A stretch of DNA of 64,000 nucleotides from an uncultured bacterium (GCA_947493945.1 CANLSR010000009.1:81636-145635); one strand, 5' to 3'; shown: positions 18,728 to 27,509, counted from the first letter of the stretch. Notes: generated by a model not told the origin, from the sequence alone. Made by a program: numbers and translations.

Positions 18728-18769
18728 CGCTGGCGGTCCGCGTCGGCAGGCTCACAGTGACCGCCAGCG
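18728..18769. terminator. Repeat-derived hairpin between convergent genes
   Basis: CGCTGGCGGTC (18728-18738) pairs perfectly with GACCGCCAGCG (18759-18769). It lies between the convergent ends of the RamB-like gene and the lipoprotein gene at 18777. It is a member of the CTGGCGG...CCGCCAG repeat family and may act as a bidirectional terminator, though it has no T-run. Confidence 0.55.
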
Positions 18770-18776
18770 GGCGGCG

Positions 18777-19055
18777 CTACAGGTCGCCTCCGGCCGACGG
18801 CGGGGCGTCCTCGGGCGTCTCGACGCCGTCCAGCGGGCGGTCGCCGATCTCGTTGCCGGTCTCGACCGGGTCGATGGCCTGGTCGTCCATCGTCTGGCCG
18901 TCGGGGCGCGACAGCGGGTCCACGTCCATCGGCGTGTCCGGGTCGGGGTCCGCCAGCTCGGGCGTCGCGTCGGGGGTAGGCGGAAGCTGGTCCTCGGAGT
19001 CGGCGCAGGCGGTGAGCGAGGCGGCGAGGGCGAGCAGCAGAAGCGGGCGGGTCAT
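18777..19055 (-). CDS. Small acidic lipoprotein
   Basis: A 92-residue protein with a clear lipoprotein signal (LLLLALAASLTAC; Cys about residue 17). The mature part of 75 residues is low-complexity and strongly acidic, rich in Asp, Pro, Glu and Thr, with no recognisable fold and probably disordered. ATG at 19055-19053. It is the most downstream of four minus-strand lipoprotein genes between 18.7 and 20.8 kb. Function unknown. Confidence 0.72.
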   Translation of the reverse strand: MTRPLLLLALAASLTACADSEDQLPPTPDATPELADPDPDTPMDVDPLSRPDGQTMDDQAIDPVETGNEIGDRPLDGVETPEDAPPSAGGDL

Positions 19056-19121
19056 GGCGCGTGTGGGGGTGCGGTCCGCCAACCGAGCCGGGGGCTCCCT
19101 AGATCCCTCGCCGGGGCGCAC

Positions 19122-19154
19122 AAAAAAGGGGCGGCCCCCAGAAGGAGCCGCCCC
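19122..19154 (-). terminator. Rho-independent terminator
   Basis: GGGGCGGC (19128-19135) pairs with GCCGCCCC (19147-19154), with a run of six A at 19122-19127. On the minus strand this is a stem followed by a T-run, just after the stop of the lipoprotein gene 19175-19492. Confidence 0.85.
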
Positions 19155-19174
19155 ACGGGCCGGAGCCCAGTCGG

Positions 19175-19492
19175 CTACATGTTGTCGTCGACGTCGTCGG
19201 CGGCCTGCTCGACCTCGTTGCCGGCCTCGGTGGCGGCGTTCTCGATGTTGTCGCCGGCCTCGTTCATCTCGTCGCCGAGCTCGTCGACGCCGGCCTCCAC
19301 GTCGTTGCCGAGCTCCGTCGCGCCGGCCTCGACCTCGTCACCGAACTGGTCGGCGCCGGTCTCGATGTCGTTGCCGATCTGGGCGGCGTCGGCCTCGATG
19401 GCGTCGTCCGTCTCGTAGGTGTCGACGTCGTCGCCGCAGGCGGCCAGGGGGAGCGCAAGCGCGAGGGCGAAAAGGGAGATCTTGGTCTTCAT
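19175..19492 (-). CDS. Small acidic helical lipoprotein
   Basis: A 105-residue protein with a lipoprotein signal (LALALPLAACG; Cys about residue 20). The mature part is built of repeating acidic helical segments of about 11-12 residues with the pattern (A/G)xELGNDVEAG / DEVEAGATELG / AGNEVEQAADD, which suggests a long amphipathic helix or coiled coil. I recognise no named family. A good terminator follows it on its own strand. ATG at 19492-19490. Confidence 0.75.
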   Translation of the reverse strand: MKTKISLFALALALPLAACGDDVDTYETDDAIEADAAQIGNDIETGADQFGDEVEAGATELGNDVEAGVDELGDEMNEAGDNIENAATEAGNEVEQAADDVDDNM

Positions 19493-19622
19493 CGGTCTCT
19501 GGGGGTGTGGGTGAAACTGCGGCTCGGAGAGCGATCGCCGGCCACTCGGGGCCGAAGCTCCGAGCGGAAGGAGAACGGTGCCAAGCGAATTCTGTTGTCC
19601 ACGCCATTGGTCGGGCGATTCT

Positions 19623-20138
19623 TCATTCTTGGACACTCTCGCCGTTCGGCCCGCGCCGCGTCGCGGTGGTGTCGGGGGCCAGCCTGCCGCCGGCCGCCTG
19701 GAGCGTGCGCGCGAGCTCGGCCAAGCCCGCCGCCGAGTCGGCGACGGCGGCCGTCCCCTGGCCCGCGTCGCGCAGCGCCCGGCCGATCGCCGGCCCGTCG
19801 AGCGGGTACGACTGGAGCAGGTTCCGCAGCGTCTCCAGGTCGTCGCGGATGTCCCCGGCGCCCGGCGCCGAGGCCGTGTCCAGCCGGGCGATCCACAGGT
19901 CGAGCGTCTGGATCGCCACCGAGGGCGAGGCTTCCGCCAGGTCGCCACCGACCAGCGCGGCCGTCGTCTCCGGCGCCACGTCGCGGACCATCGCCGTGTC
20001 GGGCAGCGCCCCCCGCCCCCGGTCGCCCCCCGGGCCGCTGGCGGAGTCGGTCGACGGGCCGCAGCCGACCAGGAGAACGAGGGCGAGCAAGGGCGCCGCG
20101 GACCGGAGGGCCGGCGGCATCAGCGGGGTCAAAGACAT
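19623..20138 (-). CDS. Lipoprotein, paralogue of the gene at 20,293
   Basis: A 171-residue protein with signal peptide and lipobox (LALVLLVGC; Cys about residue 26). The C-terminal ~90 residues align with the neighbour at 20293-20787: LWIARLD versus GWIAQLE, then DLETLRNLLQSYPLDGPAIGRAL versus DLRTLKTQLAASPIDGAAVGATL, then LARTLQAAGGRLA versus LGSTLTSAGNQLA. The two are therefore tandem paralogues with a helical domain of unknown function, anchored to a membrane. It ends without the strong terminator seen after its paralogue. Confidence 0.75.
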   Translation of the reverse strand: MSLTPLMPPALRSAAPLLALVLLVGCGPSTDSASGPGGDRGRGALPDTAMVRDVAPETTAALVGGDLAEASPSVAIQTLDLWIARLDTASAPGAGDIRDDLETLRNLLQSYPLDGPAIGRALRDAGQGTAAVADSAAGLAELARTLQAAGGRLAPDTTATRRGPNGESVQE

Positions 20139-20223
20139 TCGGGCAGGCAGGAATCGGACGGGCGAGGAGACGTCGGGGGGCGGGCGTCGCCGCCCAACCG
20201 GGGGGTAGGCGAACCGCCTCTAC

Positions 20224-20270
20224 AAAAAAAGGCCGCCGACGCCCTCCCGAGTGGAGAGGCGTCGGCGGCC
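20224..20270 (-). terminator. Strong Rho-independent terminator
   Basis: A perfect 13-bp stem, GGCCGCCGACGCC (20231-20243) with GGCGTCGGCGGCC (20258-20270), is preceded on the plus strand by seven A (20224-20230). On the minus strand this is stem then T-run, right after the stop of the lipoprotein gene 20293-20787. Confidence 0.9.
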
Positions 20271-20292
20271 GCGAGGCCGAGGCCACCGGGGC

Positions 20293-20787
20293 TTACATGC
20301 CACCGGCGAGCTGGTTGCCGGCCGACGTCAGCGTCGAGCCGAGCGTCTCCAGCGCGGAGTCGCCACCGGCAGCGCCGGTCGTGGCCGAGCCGAGGCTCTG
20401 GAGCGTCGCGCCGACGGCCGCGCCGTCGATGGGGCTGGCCGCCAGCTGCGTCTTGAGCGTCCGGAGGTCCGTGACGACGGGCGCGAAGTCGGGGTTGCCC
20501 TCGAGCTGGGCGATCCAGCCGTCGATGTTGTCGTTGGCGGCGGGGACCGAGAGCGCCGTCAGGCCACCAGCGTTCGTGACCGCGTCGACCGTGCCCTGGG
20601 CCGTGACCTCGGGGGCCATCGTGCCGTCGGTCATCATGGTCGTGTCGGTCGTCATCGGGTCCGGAGTCGTCACCGTCTCGGACGGCACCACGACGGCCGT
20701 GTCGGCGTCCGCGACATCGGGCTCCGAGGCGCAGGCCGCGAACGGCAGCAAGAGAGAAAGGGCGAGGAGGGAGGTGCGGGAGGTCAT
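20293..20787 (-). CDS. Lipoprotein, paralogue of the gene at 19,623
   Basis: A 164-residue protein with lipoprotein signal (LLALSLLLPFAAC; Cys about residue 19), a Thr/Asp/Met-rich linker (about residues 25-65) and a C-terminal helical domain shared with the adjacent lipoprotein (see that entry for the alignment). Ending in SAGNQLAGGM, it is likely periplasmic and membrane-anchored. It has its own strong terminator, so it is probably a separate transcript. Function unknown. Confidence 0.78.
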   Translation of the reverse strand: MTSRTSLLALSLLLPFAACASEPDVADADTAVVVPSETVTTPDPMTTDTTMMTDGTMAPEVTAQGTVDAVTNAGGLTALSVPAANDNIDGWIAQLEGNPDFAPVVTDLRTLKTQLAASPIDGAAVGATLQSLGSATTGAAGGDSALETLGSTLTSAGNQLAGGM

Positions 20788-20907
20788 AGCGAGGGCGGAG
20801 GGTGGGGAGGGCGAGCCTGGTCCGGAGCTAGACAAACCCACAGGCAGAACCAAAGATCTGACCAAACCACGATTTCACAGGCACGTAAGGCGAACCCTTA
20901 CCCCATG

Positions 20908-21405
20908 TTAGGACACGACTCTGACCGTCACCAGGAGCTGCCCCACGTGGCGCATCGTGTGCTCTGCGGCGTGGACCCACAACCCGATGTGGCTCGACGG
21001 CACCCGTGCCCGGCCCACGTAGCGCGCCTCCGCCAGCGAGTCGGGGTCGGTCTCGCGGAGCTGCTCCAGCGCCGCCTCCACCCCCTGGCCGAAGGCGTCG
21101 GCGAGGCGCGGAGGGGTCAGCGTGGGGTCCGGCACGCCCTCGGCGCCGAGCGCCGCCAGCTGGGACCGGGTGAGCGGCTCGTCTCGGGCGTAGGTCTGCA
21201 TCCGGTCGAGGACGCCGGACAGGTGCTGGAGGTGGAACCCGGCTGAGGCCACGCCGCCCGGCCGGTCCCACAGGTGCTCCGGCGCCAGCCCGGCCGCCAG
21301 CGCCTCTACCTCGTCGCGGGCCTGGACGAGGGCGTGGGCGACGGGTTGGAGCAGCGGCGGCACGCCGTCCACCGGGCCGCGCAGCCAGGCTTCGCGCGCC
21401 GGCAT
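20908..21405 (-). CDS. DinB family protein
   Basis: A 165-residue four-helix-bundle protein of the DinB/DUF664 superfamily. The metal-binding histidines are visible as SAGFHLQHLSG (about residue 58) and HAAEHTMRHVGQL near the C terminus, and the pattern of helices is typical. Members include bacillithiol/mycothiol-dependent transferases and many proteins of unknown role; the substrate cannot be inferred. ATG at 21405. Upstream lies a divergent small membrane protein. Confidence 0.82.
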   Translation of the reverse strand: MPAREAWLRGPVDGVPPLLQPVAHALVQARDEVEALAAGLAPEHLWDRPGGVASAGFHLQHLSGVLDRMQTYARDEPLTRSQLAALGAEGVPDPTLTPPRLADAFGQGVEAALEQLRETDPDSLAEARYVGRARVPSSHIGLWVHAAEHTMRHVGQLLVTVRVVS

Positions 21406-21452
21406 CAGGGGCGCACCGGAGGGTCGCCCCCCAGGCTCGGCGCCGGGGCGGT

Positions 21453-21468
21453 CCGCCAGCGGCTGGCG
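21453..21468. repeat. CGCCAGCGGCTGGCG palindromic repeat
   Basis: CCGCCAGCGGCTGGCG in the divergent gap between the DinB gene and the small membrane protein; it shares the 15-base core with copies at 26747, 39614 and 46005. Confidence 0.65.
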
Positions 21469-21612
21469 CCGGGCGTCGGCAGGGTCGGGGGCGGAGGGGG
21501 CGCGGACGGTGCGGCGGAGGCGGTGGGCCGTAGGGTACCGCCGAACGGGCCGGCCGGCGCGTCTCCCCGCGAAGCGCGCGAACCGTACCGGCGCCCACGT
21601 GGTTTACCCGGC

Positions 21613-21801
21613 ATGGACGGCCAGATCTACCTCGTCATCGTCGGGACCTTTTTCGGGTTCATCGCGCTCGCGTTCGTCCTCCTGTACCCGGTCTACCGCT
21701 TTATGCGCCGCCAGGAGCGCATGGCCGACGACTGGACGCCCGAGGCGGTCGCCCGGCGCCAGCGCCGGCCCACGCCCCCCGAGGACGAGCCGGACGCGTA
21801 G
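21613..21801 (+). CDS. Small single-pass membrane protein
   Basis: A 62-residue protein with one hydrophobic helix (about residues 5-28, YLVIVGTFFGFIALAFVLLY) followed by a basic stop-transfer segment (RFMRRQER) and a short polar, proline-rich tail. No family recognised. Its stop codon lies in the first copy of a 16-bp tandem repeat shared with the stop codon of the convergent comEA gene. Confidence 0.65.
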   Translation: MDGQIYLVIVGTFFGFIALAFVLLYPVYRFMRRQERMADDWTPEAVARRQRRPTPPEDEPDA

Positions 21802-21830
21802 CTGGCGCTACAGGTAGCTGGCGCTACAGG
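21799..21830. repeat. Tandem 16-bp repeat containing both stop codons of convergent genes
   Basis: TAGCTGGCGCTACAGG occurs twice head to tail (21799-21814, 21815-21830). The TAG of the first copy ends the small membrane gene; the CTA in the second copy is the stop of the comEA-like gene on the other strand. The GCTGGCGCT core is shared with the 51-bp dispersed repeat. Confidence 0.8.
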
Positions 21831-22354
21831 TGGACCCAGGGGCGGAGCGTCTCCAGCTTTTTCTCGCCGATGCCCTTGACCTCCACGATCTCGTCCGGGT
21901 GCCGGAAGGGGCCGTGGGCCCGGCGGTGCTCGACCACCCGCGCCGCCAGCGCGGGGCCGATGCCGGGGAGGCGCTGGAGCTGCTCGGCCGAGGCCGTGTT
22001 GAGGTTGGTCGCTACGGGCGGCGCCTTGCCCGAGCGCCGGGGTGCCGCGGCGGTCTCGACGGCGGCGTCGGCGATCTGGGCCGCGGTCGAATCGGCCGTG
22101 GCGGCCGGGCCGTCCGGGCCGGAGGCGCCCGCAACCGCGGGCGGCGCGGCGGAGGCGACCGCGACCGTGTCGCTGGCGGCGGCCGCGAAGGCGGCGTCGG
22201 CCGCGGCGTACACGTCGGCCGGGACGGGCTCCGAGGTGGCCTGGAGGTGCTGCGCCACCGTGCCGCCGGTCAGCGCCAGCAGCACCGCCAGCGCCGCCGT
22301 GCCCTCGGGGCCGGAGAGTCCTAGGCGGGCTTGCAAACGGTAGAGCCAGCGCAT
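21824..22354 (-). CDS. ComEA-like helix-hairpin-helix protein
   Basis: A 176-residue protein with an N-terminal membrane helix (about residues 18-35), a long Ala/Pro-rich linker (about residues 40-112), and a C-terminal double helix-hairpin-helix DNA-binding domain: NLNTASAEQLQRLPGIGPALAARVVEHR and DEIVEVKGIGEKKLETLRPW. This is the ComEA architecture, in which an anchored HhH domain binds incoming DNA during transformation. Many Bacteroidota have such proteins without proven competence, so a direct role in DNA uptake is inferred. Confidence 0.87.
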   Translation of the reverse strand: MRWLYRLQARLGLSGPEGTAALAVLLALTGGTVAQHLQATSEPVPADVYAAADAAFAAAASDTVAVASAAPPAVAGASGPDGPAATADSTAAQIADAAVETAAAPRRSGKAPPVATNLNTASAEQLQRLPGIGPALAARVVEHRRAHGPFRHPDEIVEVKGIGEKKLETLRPWVHL

Positions 22355-22636
22355 GGATCAGGGGCGGGTGCCGAGGCCTAGACCCGCCAGCGGCCCCCGT
22401 CCAACCTTCTCGCCGCGGCGGCGCGGGCCGCCCGCGGAGACGGCGAGAGGGGCCCGGGCGCGGCGCGCCTTCCTGAAAAATCAAGGTCTGGGCGGCGCAA
22501 ATCCAGGACAGGCCGGGTTAGCTTGCGCGTCTGCGCACGTGCGCCGTCGGTTGTTGCGTCCTGGGAGGCCGGGAGGCGCCCCTCGGGCTCTGCCGCGCCC
22601 ACCCGTCCTCGTCCGGTCCCGCCACCGCCCCGCCCC

Positions 22637-23647
22637 GTGCTCAACCCGTTCTCGGTCGACGTCGCCATCGACCTCGGCACCGCCAACACGCTCATCCACG
22701 TCCGCGACAAGGGGATCGTGCTCAACGAGCCGTCCATCGTCGCGCGCGACCGCCGCAGCAACAAGCCGGTCGCCATCGGCCAGGAGGCGCTGATGATGCA
22801 CGAGCGGACGCACAAGGACATCGAGACCATCCGGCCCCTGAACGACGGCGTGATCGCCGACTTCTCGGTCGCCGACGCCCTGATCCGCGGCTTTATCCGG
22901 CGCATCAAGCCCGGCTGGATGTCGTCGATCGGGCGGATGGTGATCTGCGTGCCCTCGGGCATCACCGAGGTCGAGCGGCGCGCGGTCAAGGACGCGGCCC
23001 AGAACGCCGGCGCCCGCCAGGTCATGCTCATCGACGAGCCGATGGCGGCGGCCATCGGGATCGGGCTCCACGTCCAGGAGCCGGTCGGCAACATGATCGT
23101 CGACATCGGCGGCGGGACGACCGAGATCGCGGTCATCGCCCTCAACGGGATCGTGGTGGACGAGTCGATCCGCGTCGGCGGCAACGAGATGGACGAGGCG
23201 GTGATGCAGTACTTCAAAAAGCACCACAACCTGCTCATCGGGTCGCGCACGGCCGAGCGGATCAAGTGCGAGATCGGGAGCGCCCAGAAGATCGACCCCG
23301 AGCTGGAGCTGTCGGTCAAGGGCCGCGACCTGGTCACGGGCGTGCCCAAGACGCGCGTGGTCTCGTCGGAGGACGTGCGCGAGGCGCTGCGGCCGTCGGT
23401 CAACCAGATCGCCGCCGCCGTCGTGCGCGCGCTGGAGCGGACGCCGCCGGAGCTGGGCGGCGACGTGCTCGAGCGCGGCATCATGCTCACCGGCGGCGGC
23501 GCGATGCTCAAGGGGCTCGACGAGTACCTCCGCGAGCGGACCGAGCTCCCGGTGTTCGCCGCCGACGACCCGCTGACGGCCGTCGTGCGCGGCACGGGCT
23601 TCGTGCTGGAGGACATCGACCTCTACATGCCCGTCTTGACCAACTAA
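22637..23647 (+). CDS. mreB: Rod shape-determining protein MreB
   Basis: A 336-residue actin-like protein. The phosphate-1 loop DLGTANT, IDEPMAAAIGIGL, the phosphate-2 loop VDIGGGTTEIAVI, and the adenosine motif LTGGGAMLKGLDEYL are all present, and length is normal. MreB filaments guide side-wall peptidoglycan synthesis beneath the inner membrane. GTG at 22637 is preferred because the protein then begins MLNPFSVDVAIDLGT like other MreBs; an upstream in-frame start would add a 38-residue Pro/Arg-rich extension unlike the family. It is followed by mreC after 96 bases. Confidence 0.95.
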   Translation: MLNPFSVDVAIDLGTANTLIHVRDKGIVLNEPSIVARDRRSNKPVAIGQEALMMHERTHKDIETIRPLNDGVIADFSVADALIRGFIRRIKPGWMSSIGRMVICVPSGITEVERRAVKDAAQNAGARQVMLIDEPMAAAIGIGLHVQEPVGNMIVDIGGGTTEIAVIALNGIVVDESIRVGGNEMDEAVMQYFKKHHNLLIGSRTAERIKCEIGSAQKIDPELELSVKGRDLVTGVPKTRVVSSEDVREALRPSVNQIAAAVVRALERTPPELGGDVLERGIMLTGGGAMLKGLDEYLRERTELPVFAADDPLTAVVRGTGFVLEDIDLYMPVLTN

Positions 23648-23655
23648 GCGCCCCG

Positions 23656-23672
23656 CTGGCGGCGCCCGCCAG
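23656..23672. repeat. CTGGCGG/CCGCCAG palindrome in the mreB-mreC gap
   Basis: CTGGCGGCGCCCGCCAG is a perfect palindrome (7-bp arms, 3-base centre) just after the mreB stop. It is a member of the dispersed family and could attenuate read-through into mreC. Confidence 0.6.
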
Positions 23673-23743
23673 CCGGTGCCACGGCGCGGCCGAACCCGCC
23701 GCGCGCTGCCGAGTAGCCCCCTCCCCCCTCCCCCGACCGCCGG

Positions 23744-24649
23744 ATGGCCCTCGCTCAACAGGTCTGGGAGCGCTCGCGCGACTACGTGATCTTCGCGGCG
23801 CTCCTGCTGACCGGAGTCACCTTGTTCGTCAGCCGCAACGGGCCGGCACTGCGGGCGGCGCGGGCCGCCAGCCTGGCGGTGACGGCGCCCGTCGAGGGCG
23901 TGTTCGAGCGGTGGTCCCAGTTCCGAGGCTCCCTGGTCGAGAACGACCGGCTGCGCACCGAGACCGCCACGCTGTCGGCCGAGGTGGCCCGGCTGCGCGA
24001 GGCCTCGGCCGAGAACGCCCAGCTCCGGGCGCTGCTCCAGTTCGAGGACTCGACCCAGACGCCGCGGGTGATCGGGCGCGTGGTCTCGAAGGAGATCACG
24101 GAGCAGACCAACCTGCTCACCATCGACGTGGGCGCGCGCGACCGGGTCCGGGTGGGGATGCCGGTGATCAACGAGCGCGGCGTGGTGGGCAAGGTGGTGC
24201 TGGTGAGCGACCGCTACGCGGTCGTGATGCCGCACCAGAACACCCAGTTCCGGGTGCCGGCCGTGATCGAGGCGCTCAGCCGCGAGGGCATGGTCCGCTG
24301 GGACGGCGTCTCGTTCGACCAGTTGACGATGGAGCGCGTGGTCAAGACGGAGCCGGTCGAGCGCGGGATGCTGGTGACCACGAGCCCGTTCTCGGGCGTC
24401 TTCCCGGCCGGCGTGCCCATCGGCCGCGTGGACACGGCGTACGCGGCGGCGGGCCGCAACGACTACGTGATCCACCTGACGCCGGCGGCGCCGATCTCCG
24501 AGGTCGGCTTCGTCTACGTGCTCCTCGTCCGCCCGGACCCGGAGCGGGCCATCCTGGAGGCCCAGGCCCGGGACTCGCTCGGGATCGAGCGCCAGCAGAG
24601 CGCGCTGGAGGCCCAACTCGAAGAGGCCGCCCAGGCCGAGGGGGAGTAG
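23744..24649 (+). CDS. mreC: Rod shape-determining protein MreC
   Basis: A 301-residue protein with a single N-terminal membrane helix (about residues 13-30), a coiled coil (about residues 62-103, ENDRLRTETATLSAEVARL), and the periplasmic MreC beta-domain with NLLTIDVGARDRVRVGMPVINERGVVGKVVLVS. MreC links MreB to PBP2/RodA in the elongasome. A C-terminal charged Glu/Ala tail is present. mreD is not found next to it, which is unusual because mreBCD are normally adjacent; a PBP4-type gene follows instead. Confidence 0.93.
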   Translation: MALAQQVWERSRDYVIFAALLLTGVTLFVSRNGPALRAARAASLAVTAPVEGVFERWSQFRGSLVENDRLRTETATLSAEVARLREASAENAQLRALLQFEDSTQTPRVIGRVVSKEITEQTNLLTIDVGARDRVRVGMPVINERGVVGKVVLVSDRYAVVMPHQNTQFRVPAVIEALSREGMVRWDGVSFDQLTMERVVKTEPVERGMLVTTSPFSGVFPAGVPIGRVDTAYAAAGRNDYVIHLTPAAPISEVGFVYVLLVRPDPERAILEAQARDSLGIERQQSALEAQLEEAAQAEGE

Positions 24650-24761
24650 CCCGGGGCCCCGACCGGTCGCCCGCGCTGACCACACGCCCGGAGCCGAGAC
24701 GCCGGCTCCGGCGCACTATGTTTCTTTCGTTTCCGTTCCGATGGCCCCCGGCCCCGCCTCG

Positions 24762-26252
24762 ATGACCGCTCACCTCCGACTGCTCACGCTCCTGCTCCTC
24801 GCGCTGGCCCCGGCCGCCGCCGCCCAGCCCACGTCGACGCTCTTCGGGCTGGCGGACCAGGTGGACGGGGTGATCGACGCGAACGCGTTCTCGGACGCCT
24901 ACTGGGGCGTCTACATCGTGGACCTCGACGCCGACCGGGTGCTCTACGACCGCAACGCCTCCAAGCGGTTTATCCCGGCGAGCAACATGAAGCTGCTCAC
25001 GACGGCCGCCGTGCTCGACGCGCTCGGCCCCGACTTCCGCTACCAGACGCGGCTCTACGCCAACGGGCAGGTCCAGAACGGCACGCTGACCGGCGGGCTG
25101 GTCGTGCGCGGCGCCGGCGACCCCACCTTCGGCGGGCGCTACAACCGCGGCGACCTCACCCGCACGTTCCGCCAGTGGGCCGACAGCCTGCGCGCCGCCG
25201 GCGTGCGGCGTGTCCAGGGCACGGTGGTCGGCGACGACGACGTGTTCGACAACGTCCAGCTGGGCCAGGGCTGGCAGTGGGACGACCTGGTGTGGTACTA
25301 CGGCGCCGAGATCTCGGGCCTCCAGTTCAACGAGGGCACGGTCCACGTCGAGGTGGAGGGGACGTCGCCGGGCCGGGCCGCGCGCATCGCCGCGGCGCCC
25401 GACTACGACTACGTCCGCTTCGTCAACCGAACCGTCACGACGGCCGGCGGCGACATCCAGGAGGGCTACTCCCGCGAGCTCTCCAACAACGTGTTCACCG
25501 TCACGACGTCGGTCCCGGCCGGGCAGACCGAGACCGAGGAGCTGTCGGTCGTCAACCCCACCGACTACTTTATCTCGACGATGGTCGGCGTCTTCCGCCA
25601 GCAGGGCATCGACGTCGAGGCCGACCTCGTGGACGTGGACGAGTGGAGCCAGAGCCCGCGCTACGAGACGATGCGCCAGATCGCCGTCCACCAGTCGCCG
25701 CCGCTGGCGGAGATCGTGGAGCAGACCAACACGGACTCGAACAACCTCTACGCCGAGCACCTGCTCCGCACGATGGGCTCGTACGTCTACCAGGACAAGG
25801 ACTTCCCGACGGGCTCGGCGTTCGCCGGCTACGCCGCGATGGGGCCGCTGCTGGCCCGGCTCCAGATCGACCCACTGTCGTTCCGCGTCGCCGACGGCTC
25901 GGGCCTGTCGGCGCTCAACCGCCTGACGCCGGTCGGCATCGTGTCGCTCTTGCGCGGGATGCGCGACCACCCGGACCGCGCCACCGGCCGCGCCTTCGTG
26001 GAGTCGCTGCCCGTCGGCGGGCGGACGGGCACGCTCAAGCGCCGCTACCGCAACGGCGACGCCCGGGGCAACGTGCGCGCCAAGACGGGCTACATCTCGG
26101 GCGCGCGGACGCTCTCGGGCTACGTGACCTCGGCCAGCGGCCACACGATCGCGTTCTCGCTCTTGTGCAACAACTACACGGTCCCCACGAGCCGCGTCAA
26201 CCGCGCCCAGGACCAGATCGTGGAGATGCTCGCCGACTTCGAGGGACGGTAG
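24762..26252 (+). CDS. dacB: D-alanyl-D-alanine carboxypeptidase/endopeptidase (PBP4 family)
   Basis: A 496-residue secreted peptidase S13. A signal peptide (about residues 5-21, LLTLLLLALAPAAAAQ) is followed by the three penicillin-binding motifs: SNMK (Ser74/Lys77), SNN (in TDSNNLYAEHLL), and KTG (AKTGYISGARTLSGYV). A large insert between the first two motifs is typical of PBP4. It trims or cleaves peptide stems in the periplasm. ATG at 24762 was chosen over one seven codons upstream since the signal peptide begins there. Its position after mreBC fits a cell-wall role. Confidence 0.92.
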   Translation: MTAHLRLLTLLLLALAPAAAAQPTSTLFGLADQVDGVIDANAFSDAYWGVYIVDLDADRVLYDRNASKRFIPASNMKLLTTAAVLDALGPDFRYQTRLYANGQVQNGTLTGGLVVRGAGDPTFGGRYNRGDLTRTFRQWADSLRAAGVRRVQGTVVGDDDVFDNVQLGQGWQWDDLVWYYGAEISGLQFNEGTVHVEVEGTSPGRAARIAAAPDYDYVRFVNRTVTTAGGDIQEGYSRELSNNVFTVTTSVPAGQTETEELSVVNPTDYFISTMVGVFRQQGIDVEADLVDVDEWSQSPRYETMRQIAVHQSPPLAEIVEQTNTDSNNLYAEHLLRTMGSYVYQDKDFPTGSAFAGYAAMGPLLARLQIDPLSFRVADGSGLSALNRLTPVGIVSLLRGMRDHPDRATGRAFVESLPVGGRTGTLKRRYRNGDARGNVRAKTGYISGARTLSGYVTSASGHTIAFSLLCNNYTVPTSRVNRAQDQIVEMLADFEGR

Positions 26253-26264
26253 ACCTGTCGACAA

Positions 26265-26609
26265 TTGGGCGCCCAACGTTTGTTCACTGGCATTGCGACC
26301 TTGGAACGCCGCCCGATCAACCGCTCGTCCATCCGCCGGATTGCCATCGGCCTCACCGTCGTTTCCGCCGCTAGCGCGGCCTTGCTCCCGACCCTGCTCC
26401 TTAGCCCTTGGCCCCTGACGTGGGCCGCGGTCGGGCTCGGATTCTTCGCGGGGCTCGCAATCGGACCCGGCGCGGCCATCGGCGCGCTCATCACCTTCGC
26501 TGTCTATTGGGAACAGGGCGTGCCGGTCGGACAACGAACAAAGCGGCTGGCGGCTGTGCTGGCGGTCCTCGTTCCGCAGGCCGCCTTCTTCGCCTGGTTT
26601 CTTACGTGA
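26265..26609 (+). CDS. Small hypothetical membrane protein
   Basis: Up to 114 residues with three hydrophobic segments (about residues 26-50, 54-78, 93-113). The middle one is Gly/Ala-rich (GLGFFAGLAIGPGAAIGALI). No family recognised. The start is uncertain: TTG at 26265 is the longest, but an internal TTG is also possible. Base composition is somewhat less GC-rich than its neighbours, which may mean recent gain. It lies 12 bases after the PBP4 gene on the same strand. Confidence 0.5.
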   Translation: MGAQRLFTGIATLERRPINRSSIRRIAIGLTVVSAASAALLPTLLLSPWPLTWAAVGLGFFAGLAIGPGAAIGALITFAVYWEQGVPVGQRTKRLAAVLAVLVPQAAFFAWFLT

Positions 26610-26745
26610 GGCCCCCGCTGCGCCAGCGGTTCCTGGATAGGGCTTCCGACGTGGGCAGCGAGCAGGCCGTCGGGTTTCTCGCGCTGGCGAAAGACGCCGT
26701 CCTGTCTGGCGCCTGATTCTCGTGCCCGAGACCCGTTGGCCCACG

Positions 26746-26762
26746 CCGCCAGCGGCTGGCGG
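26746..26762. repeat. CCGCCAGCGGCTGGCGG palindromic repeat
   Basis: The 17-mer CCGCCAGCGGCTGGCGG upstream of hslV is identical to the one at 46004-46020. The surrounding interval 26610-26842 shows no gene. Confidence 0.75.
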
Positions 26763-26842
26763 AAGTCTGGGTGAGGACGGCGGCCGGCGAAACTCCGGTG
26801 CCCAGCCGGCCGTCCGCCCCCCTTTCCACAGACTGCCCCACT

Positions 26843-27394
<552 letters not shown>

Positions 27395-27401
27395 GCCGCT
27401 G

Positions 27402-27425
27402 GCGGTCCCGGTCGGCGGGGACCGC
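27402..27425 (+). terminator. Hairpin after hslV
   Basis: GCGGTCCC (27402-27409) pairs with GGGACCGC (27418-27425), 8 bases after the hslV stop. It is built from a half-copy of the GCTGGCGGTC repeat. No T-run follows, so its strength as a terminator is uncertain. Confidence 0.5.
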
Positions 27426-27437
27426 AAAGCCGTTTCC

Positions 27438-27509
27438 GTAGGGGCGCATTGCAATACGCCCCGACTGAAGCCCCGCCCGGGCGAGGGCAAGCCGACGGCT
27501 CGCCCCTAC
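27438..27509. repeat. Composite GTAGGGGC...GCCCCTAC element
   Basis: The element begins GTAGGGGCGCATTG and ends GGCTCGCCCCTAC. Two nested hairpins are visible: GGGGCGCATTG/CAATACGCCCC (27441-27462, one mismatch) and GGGCGAG/CTCGCCC near 27480-27506. The outer ends GTAGGGGC and GCCCCTAC are perfect inverted repeats. It is the second example in this window of the type seen at 12537-12565. Confidence 0.6.
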
